This document shows positions 9,097-17,171 of a stretch of 64,000 nucleotides of DNA, one piece after another (positions within the stretch are counted from its first letter, which is position 1; each line of letters opens with the position of its first letter). This stretch comes from DATHAP01 sp963762865 (lineage in GTDB: Bacteria > Actinomycetota > Actinomycetes > JACCUZ01), in NCBI GenBank assembly GCA_963762865.1, contig CAVXNC010000025.1, positions 62,001-126,000 on the forward strand. Reading direction: 5' to 3'. The position numbers and the translations under genes were made by a program. The notes under the pieces are model-generated. The model was not told the DNA's origin. It saw nothing but the letters and a program-made list of their open reading frames with translations, and did no database searches.

Positions 9097-10692
9097 TCAG
9101 ACCAAACCCATGTCCAGTCGAGCCAACGGCTCGACGAGCTCGCGCTCCTCGTAGGACAGATGCGACAAAAGGGTGTCGCTCAGCAGGTCGACAGCCGCCT
9201 GGACGGCGTCGAGCTGGTCGGGCGAGCCGACCAGGCCCACCAGCGCGGCGTCGACGCGCTCCAGGACTCCGGCGATCGCGTGGTGCTCCTCCTCGAGCCG
9301 GTCGACCACCGCCGCGAGCGCCGGGTCGGCCTCGCGCAGCCCGGGGAACATCCGCTGGTCCTCGATGGTGTGGTGCACCGTGACGATCCGGCAGTAGGTC
9401 TCGCAGAAGGTGCCGAGCGTCCAGCTGTTCTGCCGCATCGTCATCGTGCTGATCAGCGACCGGACCTCCCCGATCTCGCGGTTGCCGTGGGCGACCTGGT
9501 CGACCAGGTCCCGCAGCTGGGCCAGCTCGCCGCGCAGGTGGTCGTGGATCTGGACGAGCGCCTGACCGTCGCGGCGGCCGGCGGCGGTGTAGGTGGAGTC
9601 CGGCGCGCGTGACGGGCCGGTCGGCCGGGCCGCCTCGTCCCAGACTCGCTCGCCACTGAGCCGGGTGCCGTCGTCGGGTGTCGGCGTGACGCCCACGGGG
9701 TCGTCTCCGTCGTCAGCCGCGAGGGCGCCGCTGGTGGTCACGGTCTCGACCGCGTCCTCGGGCTGGGTCGGGGGCTCCGGCGCCGGCGCGGGGTGCGGCG
9801 CGTCCGTGCTCCGCTCGTGGTCCACGGCCAGCCGTACGGCGGGGGCAACCTCCTCGGCGAAGCGCTGCATCGCGCGGGCCGTGCCGGCGTCCGCCGCCAG
9901 CACGAAGCCGCTGGTCCCGTGCTCCAGGGCCAGGCCGGCGAGCTGCTCGACCCAGTCGTCGACCGTGCCTTCGAGGAATCCGGCGCCGGTGCCGAAGGAA
10001 CCGTTGATGTTGTAGAGGCGACGAACGGTGGCCGGGTCCCGGCCGGCCGCGGTCGCTGCGTCGTCGATCCGGGCGTTCATCTCGGCCAGCCGCTCGGGCG
10101 GCGCGTAGCCCTGGCTGGGCAGCCAGCCGTCACCGAGCCGGCCGGTGAGGCCGAGCATCCGCGGGCCGTAGGCACCGATCCAGATGCCGATCGGGTGCAC
10201 CGGGAAGGGTCCGGGCTTCGCCCCGGCCAGCCGGTAGTGCTCACCCTCGATCCGCGGCGTCCGCCCCGGTGTCCACAGGGCGCGGATGACCGCGATCGCC
10301 TCCTCCAGCGCCGTGACCGCCTCGCCCGGCGTGCGCCGGGGGCCGCCCATCGCCTCGATCGCGTCCCAGAACGCCCCGGCGCCGAGGCCGAGCTCGACCC
10401 GGCCGTCGCTGAGGATGTCGAGGCTGGCGGCGGACTGCGCGAGGACAGCCGGGTGCCGCAACGGCAGGTTGGCGACGTTGGGCACCAGGTGCACCCGCTG
10501 GGTCCGGGCGGCCAGGTTGCTCAGCAGCGTCCAGGTGTCCAGGAACGCCGGCTGGTAGGGGTGGTCCTGGATGGTGACCAGGTCCAGCCCGCTGGCGTCG
10601 GCGATCCGGGCCAGCGTCACGACCGCCTCGGACTGGTCGGCCACCGGAGGGATGAAGCAGCCGAAGAGCAGGTCGTGTCCGTAGTCGGGCAT
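9097..10692 (-). CDS. LLM-class flavin/F420-dependent oxidoreductase fused to a hemerythrin domain
   Basis: A 531-residue two-domain protein. Residues 1 to about 300 are a luciferase-like (LLM) TIM barrel of the F420-dependent type (FGCFIPPVADQSEA near the start, ELGLGAGAFWDAIEAMGG, GIWIGAYGPRMLGLTG). After a Pro/Asp/Thr-rich linker (about 310-375), residues 380-531 form a hemerythrin four-helix bundle with the iron-ligand pattern IHDHLRGEL, VHHTIEDQRMFPGL, EEEHHAI and LLSHLSYEEREL. The frame is continuous with no sign of a missing stop. LLM barrels use F420 or FMN and hemerythrins bind O2 or NO at a di-iron site. The fusion could couple a reductase to oxygen or nitric-oxide sensing, but this is inference. 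Confidence 0.85.
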   Translation of the reverse strand: MPDYGHDLLFGCFIPPVADQSEAVVTLARIADASGLDLVTIQDHPYQPAFLDTWTLLSNLAARTQRVHLVPNVANLPLRHPAVLAQSAASLDILSDGRVELGLGAGAFWDAIEAMGGPRRTPGEAVTALEEAIAVIRALWTPGRTPRIEGEHYRLAGAKPGPFPVHPIGIWIGAYGPRMLGLTGRLGDGWLPSQGYAPPERLAEMNARIDDAATAAGRDPATVRRLYNINGSFGTGAGFLEGTVDDWVEQLAGLALEHGTSGFVLAADAGTARAMQRFAEEVAPAVRLAVDHERSTDAPHPAPAPEPPTQPEDAVETVTTSGALAADDGDDPVGVTPTPDDGTRLSGERVWDEAARPTGPSRAPDSTYTAAGRRDGQALVQIHDHLRGELAQLRDLVDQVAHGNREIGEVRSLISTMTMRQNSWTLGTFCETYCRIVTVHHTIEDQRMFPGLREADPALAAVVDRLEEEHHAIAGVLERVDAALVGLVGSPDQLDAVQAAVDLLSDTLLSHLSYEERELVEPLARLDMGLV

Positions 10693-10736
10693 GCCGCCAG
10701 CCTCGCAAACGATCAGCGGCGCTGCTGTCGCGCCCG

Positions 10737-11381
10737 TCAGACGCTGCTGATGCGACGGGCGGTCAGCGTCACGGCGGCCAGCGCGGCGTAGATGACGCCG
10801 GACACCCGGTCGACCACTGTCATCCGGAGTCGGGGGACGAGTCGTCGCAGTCCGCCACCGGCGATCGCCCACTGCGCGTCGACCACGGCCGCCAGCAGGA
10901 TGAAGACGAGCCCGAGCTCGAGCAGCTGGCCGGCCACCGGACCGGCGCCGGGCGAGACGAACTGCGGGAGGAACGCGAGGTAGAACACCGCCGTCTTGGG
11001 GTTGAGCGCCCCGACGAGCAGGCCGCGGCGCAATGCGACCGCTGCAGTCCCGGGCAGCACCTGGTCGCGACCGACCTCGGCGAGCGTCTCGTTGCCCGTG
11101 CTCCGCCACGCCTGGACCGCGAGCCAGAGCAGCCAGCACGCACCGGCGACCTTCACGGCGGTGAAGGCCAGCGCGGTCGAGGCGATGACCGCCGAGACGC
11201 CGACCACCGCCCCCAGGACGTGCACCAGGTAGCCGAGCTCGACCCCCGCGGTGGCCGCCAGGCCCGGGCGGCGGCCGCTGCGCAGCGTGGTGCCGAGGAT
11301 GTAGGCGACGGCCGGTCCGGGCACCAGGATCAGCGGGATGCTCGCCGCCACGAAGAGCAGCAGCGTGTGCGTCGACACCAT
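10737..11381 (-). CDS. LysE/RhtB-family amino-acid exporter
   Basis: A membrane protein of 214 residues with about six hydrophobic helices. It shows the family pattern near the N-terminus (LILVPGPAVAYILGTTLRSGRRPGL split over two helices) and GALNPKTAVFYLAFLPQF in the middle. LysE-type proteins export basic or neutral amino acids or related metabolites; the substrate here cannot be told from sequence. The ATG start (MVSTHTLL) gives the normal length. It lies 44 bases upstream of the LLM-hemerythrin gene on the same strand, so they may be co-transcribed. Confidence 0.88.
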   Translation of the reverse strand: MVSTHTLLLFVAASIPLILVPGPAVAYILGTTLRSGRRPGLAATAGVELGYLVHVLGAVVGVSAVIASTALAFTAVKVAGACWLLWLAVQAWRSTGNETLAEVGRDQVLPGTAAVALRRGLLVGALNPKTAVFYLAFLPQFVSPGAGPVAGQLLELGLVFILLAAVVDAQWAIAGGGLRRLVPRLRMTVVDRVSGVIYAALAAVTLTARRISSV

Positions 11382-11437
11382 GTGCTCGACGGTAGCGACC
11401 GGAGCAACCAGATAACCGCGGCTGCGACGATGGTCAG

Positions 11438-12114
11438 GTGCCACCGCCACAGCAGCCACGACGGGTGGTCGTGCCTGCCGAGCGGGTCGAGGGCTGGCTG
11501 GAGCGCTTCGAAGCACGTCACGGCGCGACGACGTGGGTGACGACCGACGACGCCGTCGAGGTGACGGCCGAGGACGGGTCGTGGGCACGGCTGCTGCCGC
11601 CCTTCCCGCCACTCCCGCCCGCGGCTGCCGGGGCGGGTGCCGAGGCACCGTACGGCGGGATCGTCGATCACGTCCTCACCGACCGTCGGGTCGGCGTGCT
11701 GCTCGTGCGGCTCGGCGGCCACGCCGCGGGTGTCTTCGAAGGCACCCGGCTGGTGACCTCGAAGGTGGGCAGCAGGCAGGTGCACGGCCGCAGCGCGGCC
11801 GGCGGGTGGTCCCAGCAGCGCTTCGCCCGTCGTCGCGAGGGACAGGTCCGGGTCGCGCTGGAGGCGGCGGCCGACGTGGCCGTGCGCGTGCTGGCGCCGG
11901 AGGCGGGGCGGCTCGACGCGGTCGTGGTCGGTGGCGACCGCGCGTCGGTGGAGACGGTCCTTGCCGATCGACGGCTGCAGACCCCTGCGACCGACTGGTC
12001 ACCGAGCCGCTGCTCGACGTCCCCGACCCACGGCTGACGGTGCTCCGGGACTCGGTGACGACCTTCCGAGCGGTGCGTCTGGACGTCGTCGACACGCTTC
12101 CGGACCGGCGGTGA
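11438..12114 (+). pseudogene. Actinobacterial VLRF1-type peptidyl-tRNA hydrolase (acVLRF1), frameshifted
   Basis: acVLRF1 proteins are relatives of eukaryotic Vms1 and archaeal release factor 1 that are thought to free peptides from stalled ribosomes. The frame from GTG 11438 encodes the catalytic-loop region GGWSQQRFARRR typical of the family. After about residue 180 the homologous tail (LVTEPLLDVPDPRLTVLRD) continues in the neighbouring frame to the stop at 12114. The break lies near 11975-11985, where a run of four C could be missing one C. This looks like a one-base deletion or a sequencing error, not gradual decay. The full protein would have about 225 residues. Confidence 0.75.
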
Positions 12115-12159
12115 GAACACATCGGCCCCGACCCGGTCGCGGGGCTATGGTCGGCACCG

Positions 12160-13599
12160 ATGAGCACGTCGAGTGCCGACGACGAGCAGCGGCCGGACGA
12201 TCAGGTCCTGGTCGAGTCCGTCGACCTCCAGACATTCAGCTCGCTGCGACGCCGGGCTCGGCCTCGGGAGCTGCGGTATGCCGATGGTCGCGCGCTGCGG
12301 GAGGCGGTGCCCCGATCGTCGTTCGGCTACTGGGAGCCGGCTCCTGACCGGATCGACCCCGTCGAGCAGCTCGTCGCCGCGCACGAGGGCCGCATCGACT
12401 GGCTGGTCCCGGTCCGGGTGGGTCGGATGGTCGCGACGCCCTACGCGTTCCTCCGCGGCGCCGCGGCGATCCACGCGGGAGACTTCGCCGGCCTGCCCAC
12501 CACCGGGATCACCCCGGTGATCTGCGGTGACGCACACCTGGGCAACTTCGGCTTCTACGCCTCCCCGGAGCGCGACCTGGTCTTCGACCTCAACGACTTC
12601 GACGAGGCCCACCCCGGCGCGTGGGAGTGGGACCTGCGCCGACTGGTGGCGAGCGTGTGGGTCGCCGGGAGGCAGAACAGCTCCACCGAGGACGACTGCG
12701 ACCGTGCGGTGCGCACCTGTGTCGCGGCCTACCGGGAGCAGGTGCGCTACCTGGCCGAGCGGCCGCTGATCGCCCGCTCCTACGAGCGGGTGGACGTCGA
12801 CCGGCTCCGGGAGTCGGCCACCGACGAGGCGATGCTCAAGGAGATCGAGCGCGCCGCCCGCCGCGCGAAGAGGCGGACGAGCGACCGGGCGCTGCCCCGC
12901 TTCACCGAGGAGCGAGCGGGTCTGCGCCGCATCGTGGAGGAGCCGCCGCTGATCACGCACCCGACGGCGCCGCAGACCGAGCGGGTCGCGGCGGCGCTCG
13001 ACGACTACCTGGCCACGTTGCCGTCGCACTGGGCCCGCATCCTCGGCGGCTACAGCATCGTCGACGTCGCGCACAAGGTCGTGGGTGTCGGCTCGGTCGG
13101 CCTGAGGGCGTACGTCGCACTGTGCGAGGGGAGCGACCCCGCCGACGTCGTCTTCCTGCAGCTCAAGGAGGCCAGGCGCTCGGTGGTGGCCAGGTACGTC
13201 CACGGCGACGCGCCCCGGCACGAGCACCAGGGGCAACGGGTCGTCGAGTACCAGCAGGCCCTGCAGACCGTCAGCGACCCGTTCCTGGGGTGGACGACCG
13301 TGGGCGAGCACCAGTACTACGTGCGACAGTTCCGCGACATGAAGGGCGCGATCACCATCGACGGGATAGACCCGGGGGCGCTGACCGACTACGCCGGAGT
13401 GTGCGGCCTGCTGCTCGCGAAGGGACACGCCCGTACGAGCGGCGCCTCGATCATCGCTGGCTACGTCGGGGCGAGCGACAAGCTCGACGACGCCGTGTCG
13501 GACTTCGCCAGGTCATACGCCGACCAGACCGAGCAGGACCATGCCCTGCTCGAGGCCGCGGTCCGGGCCGGGAGGCTGCCGTGCGACCCCGACCACTAG
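12160..13599 (+). CDS. DUF2252 domain-containing protein
   Basis: A soluble 479-residue protein of the DUF2252 family, which has a kinase-like fold. The family pattern is strong: MVATPYAFLRGAAAIHAGDF (about 91-110), ICGDAHLGNFGFYASPER, FDLNDFDEAHPGAWEWDLRR, and later KVVGVGSVGLRAYVALCEG. The GDxHLxNF and DxNDFDE motifs resemble the catalytic loop and metal-binding aspartate of aminoglycoside-kinase-like enzymes. The substrate is not known. It stands alone, 45 bases downstream of the acVLRF1 gene. Confidence 0.9.
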   Translation: MSTSSADDEQRPDDQVLVESVDLQTFSSLRRRARPRELRYADGRALREAVPRSSFGYWEPAPDRIDPVEQLVAAHEGRIDWLVPVRVGRMVATPYAFLRGAAAIHAGDFAGLPTTGITPVICGDAHLGNFGFYASPERDLVFDLNDFDEAHPGAWEWDLRRLVASVWVAGRQNSSTEDDCDRAVRTCVAAYREQVRYLAERPLIARSYERVDVDRLRESATDEAMLKEIERAARRAKRRTSDRALPRFTEERAGLRRIVEEPPLITHPTAPQTERVAAALDDYLATLPSHWARILGGYSIVDVAHKVVGVGSVGLRAYVALCEGSDPADVVFLQLKEARRSVVARYVHGDAPRHEHQGQRVVEYQQALQTVSDPFLGWTTVGEHQYYVRQFRDMKGAITIDGIDPGALTDYAGVCGLLLAKGHARTSGASIIAGYVGASDKLDDAVSDFARSYADQTEQDHALLEAAVRAGRLPCDPDH

Positions 13600-13615
13600 C
13601 CCGGCCCAGGCTGGG

Positions 13616-13873
13616 TCAGGCGGGGAGCCGGATGACCTCGTCGCCGACGGCAGGACGCTGCCGCAGGTCGTCCCGCACCTTGCGTTCGATGAGGATCGGC
13701 AGGTACGTCGTCACGCGGACGTCGCCCATGCCGTCGAGGGCGGACTGCACCATCCGGCGCAGTGACTCCTCGGGAAGGTCCTTCAGCCGGGGCTGGAGAG
13801 CCTGGACGACGTCGACGACGAGGTCACGGGAGTCGTCTACGACCGGGCTCGCCTGGCGGGTGTCGGTGGCCAT
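13616..13873 (-). CDS. Small three-helix protein of unknown function
   Basis: An 85-residue helical protein (MATDTRQASPVVDDSRDLV) with the pattern LPEESLRRMVQSALDGMGDVRVTTYLPILIERKVRDDL. It resembles the small three-helix dimerisation domains seen in many actinobacterial proteins of unknown role. The ATG giving MATDTRQ is preferred; a longer start 23 codons upstream has arginine/tryptophan-rich noise. It is transcribed away from ppk and the PHO-box region lies between the two starts. Confidence 0.65.
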   Translation of the reverse strand: MATDTRQASPVVDDSRDLVVDVVQALQPRLKDLPEESLRRMVQSALDGMGDVRVTTYLPILIERKVRDDLRQRPAVGDEVIRLPA

Positions 13874-13957
13874 GCCGGTGACGATGGCAGCCCGTCGGGC
13901 GACGCGCCAGTGGCAGTCTCGCGGCCACAGCGCAGCCGCCACCGCCGGACACGTGCT

Positions 13958-13979
13958 GTTCAGCTCCCGTTCACCTTTG
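13958..13979 (+). promoter_or_regulatory. PHO-box-like direct repeat upstream of ppk
   Basis: Two adjacent 11-base units, GTTCAGCTCCC and GTTCACCTTTG, share the GTTCA core used by actinobacterial PhoP, whose boxes are 11-base direct repeats. The pair ends 34 bases before the ppk start. Phosphate control of ppk by PhoP is established in Streptomyces, so a similar role here is a reasonable inference. Confidence 0.6.
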
Positions 13980-14013
13980 CGGCTTCCCTCCGGAGTCCGA
14001 CCGAGGCAGCCTG

Positions 14014-16212
14014 GTGCCCGTGACTGAGCTCATCGCGTCGACCCAGACCGACTCTCAGCCGGAGCCCCGTCGCTACGCAGACGACACGGCGGAAGAGGTC
14101 GAGGAGTTCGAGGGGCCGCAGCGGGCTCCGGAGGGGGCGGCCGCCCAGGACCTGCCCGGCGACCGGTTCATCGACCGCGACGGCAGCTGGCTGGACTTCA
14201 ACGACCGGGTGCTGCAGCTCGCCGAGGACGAGCGCGTCCCCCTGCTGGAACGGGTGCGCTTCGCGGCCATCTTCGCCCGCAACCTCGACGAGTTCTTCAT
14301 GGTCCGGGTGGCCGCGCTGCGTCGCCGGGTGGCCACCGGGATCACGACGCCGAGCGCGAGCGGCGCCACGCCGCGTGAGCGGCTGGCCCGGGTGTCCGAG
14401 ACGGCGCACCAGCTGGTCGACCGGCACGCGGCGCTCTTCGCCGACGTCCTGCGTCCCGCACTGGAGGCGGCCGGGGTGCGCCTGCTGCGCTGGCCGGAGC
14501 TCGAGGACGACGAGCGCGCCCGGATGGAGGTGCTCTTCACCGACCGGGTGCTGCCCGTGCTCACGCCGCTCGCCGTGGACCCGGCGCACCCCTTTCCCTA
14601 CATCTCCGGCCTGTCGCTGAACCTCGCGGTCGTCGTCCGGGACGAGGAGTCCGGCGGCGAGCACTTCGCGCGGGTGAAGGTCCCGGCCCTGCTGCCGCGC
14701 TACTTGCCGACCGACGACTCGTGGACACGGTTCATCCCCGTCGAGGAGGTGATCGCGGCCCACCTCCCCGACGTCTTCCCCGGCCTCACGGTGCTGGAGG
14801 CGTCCAGCTTCCGCGTCACCCGCAACGAGGACCTCGAGGTCGACGACGACGCCGACAACCTGCTGCTCGCCCTGGAGCGCGAGCTCTCCCGGCGCCGGTT
14901 CGGGACCCCGGTCCGGCTGGAGGTGGACGAGGCGACCAGCGAGCGGGTCCTGGCGCTGCTGATCCGGGAGCTCGAGATGAGCGAGAACGAGGTCTACCGG
15001 CTGCCCGGGCCGCTCGACCTCGCAGCCCTGTGGCTGCTCGCCGACCTCGACCTGCCCGACCTGCGCTACCCCGCACTGGTGCCGGAGACGCCGCAGGCAC
15101 TGCGCTCCGCCGAGGGACCGCCCGACATCTTCGGGGCCATGCGCCGGGGCGACGTCCTGATCCACCACCCCTACGACTCGTTCGCCACCACGGTCCAGGC
15201 CTTCATCGAGCAAGCGGCCAACGACCCTGCGACGCACGCGATCAAGCTCACTCTCTACCGGACCAGCGGCGAGTCACCGCTCGTCAACGCGCTGATGGAC
15301 GCCGCTCGTGCCGGGAAGCAGGTGCTGGTCGTCGTCGAGATCAAGGCGCGCTTCGACGAGAAGGCCAACATCCGCTGGGCCCGCATGCTCGAGCAGGCCG
15401 GCTGCCACGTGGTCTACGGCCTGGTGGGTCTCAAGACCCACTGCAAGCTCGCGCTCGTCGTGCGGTCCGAGGCCGACGCCGTCCTGCGCCGCTACGTGCA
15501 CGTCGGCACCGGCAACTACAACCACAAGACCGCCCGCGTGTACGAGGACTTCGGGCTGCTGACGGCCGACCCGGCGGTCGGTGCAGATGTCGCCGACCTC
15601 TTCAACCACCTCTCCGGCTACACCAAGCACAGCAGCTACTCGACGCTGCTGGTCGCACCCGACTCGCTCCGCGACGGGCTGGTCGACCTGATTCGCGCGG
15701 AGGCGGACCGGGCCGCCCGGGGCCTGCCGTCAGGCATCACGGCCAAGGTCAACAGCCTGGTCGACATGTCGCTGCTCGACGAGCTCTACCTGGCCTCGCG
15801 GGCAGGTGTCCCGATCGACCTGCTCGTCCGCGGCATGTCGGCCATCCGCCCCGGGGTGCCCGGGTTGTCGGAGACCATCCGGGTCCGCAGCGTCCTCGGC
15901 AGGTTCCTCGAGCACTCACGGATCTACCGCTTCGCCAACGGCGGCGACCCCGAGCTGCTGATCGGCAGCGCGGACATCATGGAGCGAAACCTGGACCGTC
16001 GGGTCGAGGCCCTGGTGCGCGTCACCGACCCGGCGAGCCGGAAGCGACTCGACGAGGCGCTCGACACCGGCTTCCGGGACGACCTCGACTGCTGGGAGCA
16101 GCAGCCGGACGGGTCCTGGCGACGTACGACCGGCGGAGAGGACGGACTCGCCGACTACCAGCAGGCGATGGCCACGCGGCCGACGTCGGTCGCCGGGTCC
16201 GAGCGGACCTGA
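14014..16212 (+). CDS. ppk1: Polyphosphate kinase 1
   Basis: Makes inorganic polyphosphate from ATP and can run in reverse. The 732-residue protein has the N-terminal helical domain (FNDRVLQLAEDERVPLLERV, with FFMVRVAALRR) and the two phospholipase-D-like catalytic domains. The autophosphorylated histidine is H476 in GLKTHCKLALVVR, and YVHVGTGNYNHKTA and SADIMERNLDRRVE are further family motifs. The start is GTG; the first 40 residues are variable and acidic, so a later start is possible. It is the first gene of the polyphosphate locus and lies 5 bases from the following Nudix/phosphatase gene. Confidence 0.95.
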   Translation: MPVTELIASTQTDSQPEPRRYADDTAEEVEEFEGPQRAPEGAAAQDLPGDRFIDRDGSWLDFNDRVLQLAEDERVPLLERVRFAAIFARNLDEFFMVRVAALRRRVATGITTPSASGATPRERLARVSETAHQLVDRHAALFADVLRPALEAAGVRLLRWPELEDDERARMEVLFTDRVLPVLTPLAVDPAHPFPYISGLSLNLAVVVRDEESGGEHFARVKVPALLPRYLPTDDSWTRFIPVEEVIAAHLPDVFPGLTVLEASSFRVTRNEDLEVDDDADNLLLALERELSRRRFGTPVRLEVDEATSERVLALLIRELEMSENEVYRLPGPLDLAALWLLADLDLPDLRYPALVPETPQALRSAEGPPDIFGAMRRGDVLIHHPYDSFATTVQAFIEQAANDPATHAIKLTLYRTSGESPLVNALMDAARAGKQVLVVVEIKARFDEKANIRWARMLEQAGCHVVYGLVGLKTHCKLALVVRSEADAVLRRYVHVGTGNYNHKTARVYEDFGLLTADPAVGADVADLFNHLSGYTKHSSYSTLLVAPDSLRDGLVDLIRAEADRAARGLPSGITAKVNSLVDMSLLDELYLASRAGVPIDLLVRGMSAIRPGVPGLSETIRVRSVLGRFLEHSRIYRFANGGDPELLIGSADIMERNLDRRVEALVRVTDPASRKRLDEALDTGFRDDLDCWEQQPDGSWRRTTGGEDGLADYQQAMATRPTSVAGSERT

Positions 16213-16217
16213 GCACC

Positions 16218-17105
16218 GTGCCCACCGCTCGCCGACCGGAGACGGCCGGCGTCGTCCTCTGGCGGTCGGGCGACCACGGCGGGCAGCCGGAGGTGGGCCT
16301 GCTGGACACGGCCGGCGGTCCGAGCCTGCCGACGCGACCCGCGGGCCGGGGACCCGGCGGGACGCTCACGGCGGCCTTGGCCCTCGCCCGACTCCTTGTC
16401 CCTGCGCCCGGCCCGCTAGGGCCCCGGCTGCTGACCGGCAAGGCTCGCACCCGCGGCCGGGTCTTCTGGCCGGTCGAGGTGCGCGGACCGTCGCCCGGCC
16501 CGGACGGTCGCGATGAGCGCCAAGACGGCATCCGCTGGGTGCCCGCCGACGAGGCGGCCGACGCGCTCGCCATCGGCGCCGACCGGCGAGTGCTCCGCGC
16601 CTTCCTGACCGACCCGTCGCCACGGCGGCCGGTCGTGATCGTCCGGCACGCCCGCGCCGGCAAGCGTGGCAGCTGGGCCGGACCCGACGAGGAGCGCCCG
16701 CTCGACCGTCGCGGCCGCGCGCAGGCTGCCGCCCTGGTCGAGGTGCTCGCGGGCTACCAGGTCGAGCGGATCCACTCCTCGGCCGCCCGCCGGTGCCGGG
16801 AGACCGTCACCCCGCTCGCCGAGGCGGTCGACCTCCCGATCGACGAGGACCGGCTGCTCGGCGAGGTCGCCGCGCTCGACGACCCAGCGAGTGCGAGCGC
16901 CACACTGGTCGACCTGGTGCAGCGGCCGGGGAGAGCCGTGATCTGCGGTCAGCGCAAGAGTCTCGACATCGCGCTACCCGGCCTGCTGGACGCGCTCGGC
17001 GTCACCGGGCCGGTCGCGGTCCCGGGCAAGGGAGGCCTGCTCGTCCTCCACGTGCCCGATGGCGGGGCGGGAGCCCTGGTGGAGGGCGTCGAGCCACTGG
17101 CCTGA
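16218..17105 (+). CDS. Degenerate Nudix domain fused to SixA-type histidine phosphatase
   Basis: A 295-residue protein. The C-terminal half is a phosphohistidine phosphatase: VIVRHARAGKR carries the RH catalytic pair, and later IHSSAARRCRETVTPLAE and VICGQRKSLDIALP match the family. The N-terminal half has the strand pattern of a Nudix fold (ETAGVVLWRSG, GIRWVPADEAADAL) but the Nudix box (GX5EX7REXXEEXG) is absent; in its place is a Gly/Ala/Leu-rich stretch. Compared with the intact paralogue at 19411, the Nudix active site is therefore lost. It follows ppk by five bases, as MutT1-like genes do in other actinobacteria. Confidence 0.8.
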   Translation: MPTARRPETAGVVLWRSGDHGGQPEVGLLDTAGGPSLPTRPAGRGPGGTLTAALALARLLVPAPGPLGPRLLTGKARTRGRVFWPVEVRGPSPGPDGRDERQDGIRWVPADEAADALAIGADRRVLRAFLTDPSPRRPVVIVRHARAGKRGSWAGPDEERPLDRRGRAQAAALVEVLAGYQVERIHSSAARRCRETVTPLAEAVDLPIDEDRLLGEVAALDDPASASATLVDLVQRPGRAVICGQRKSLDIALPGLLDALGVTGPVAVPGKGGLLVLHVPDGGAGALVEGVEPLA

Positions 17106-17128
17106 CGGCCGAGGTGGGCGTCGGTGGC

Positions 17129-17150
17129 CGTCACCGGTTGTTCACCCGTC
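17129..17150 (+). promoter_or_regulatory. PHO-box-like direct repeat upstream of the CHAD-ParA-MutT1 genes
   Basis: Two abutting 11-base units, CGTCACCGGTT and GTTCACCCGTC. The second is nearly a perfect match to the GTTCAYYYR PhoP-box core. It ends 21 bases before the ATG of the CHAD gene. This would allow the second half of the polyphosphate locus to respond to phosphate starvation separately from ppk. Confidence 0.5.
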
Positions 17151-17171
17151 GCCGCTACCCTCCCCCTCACC

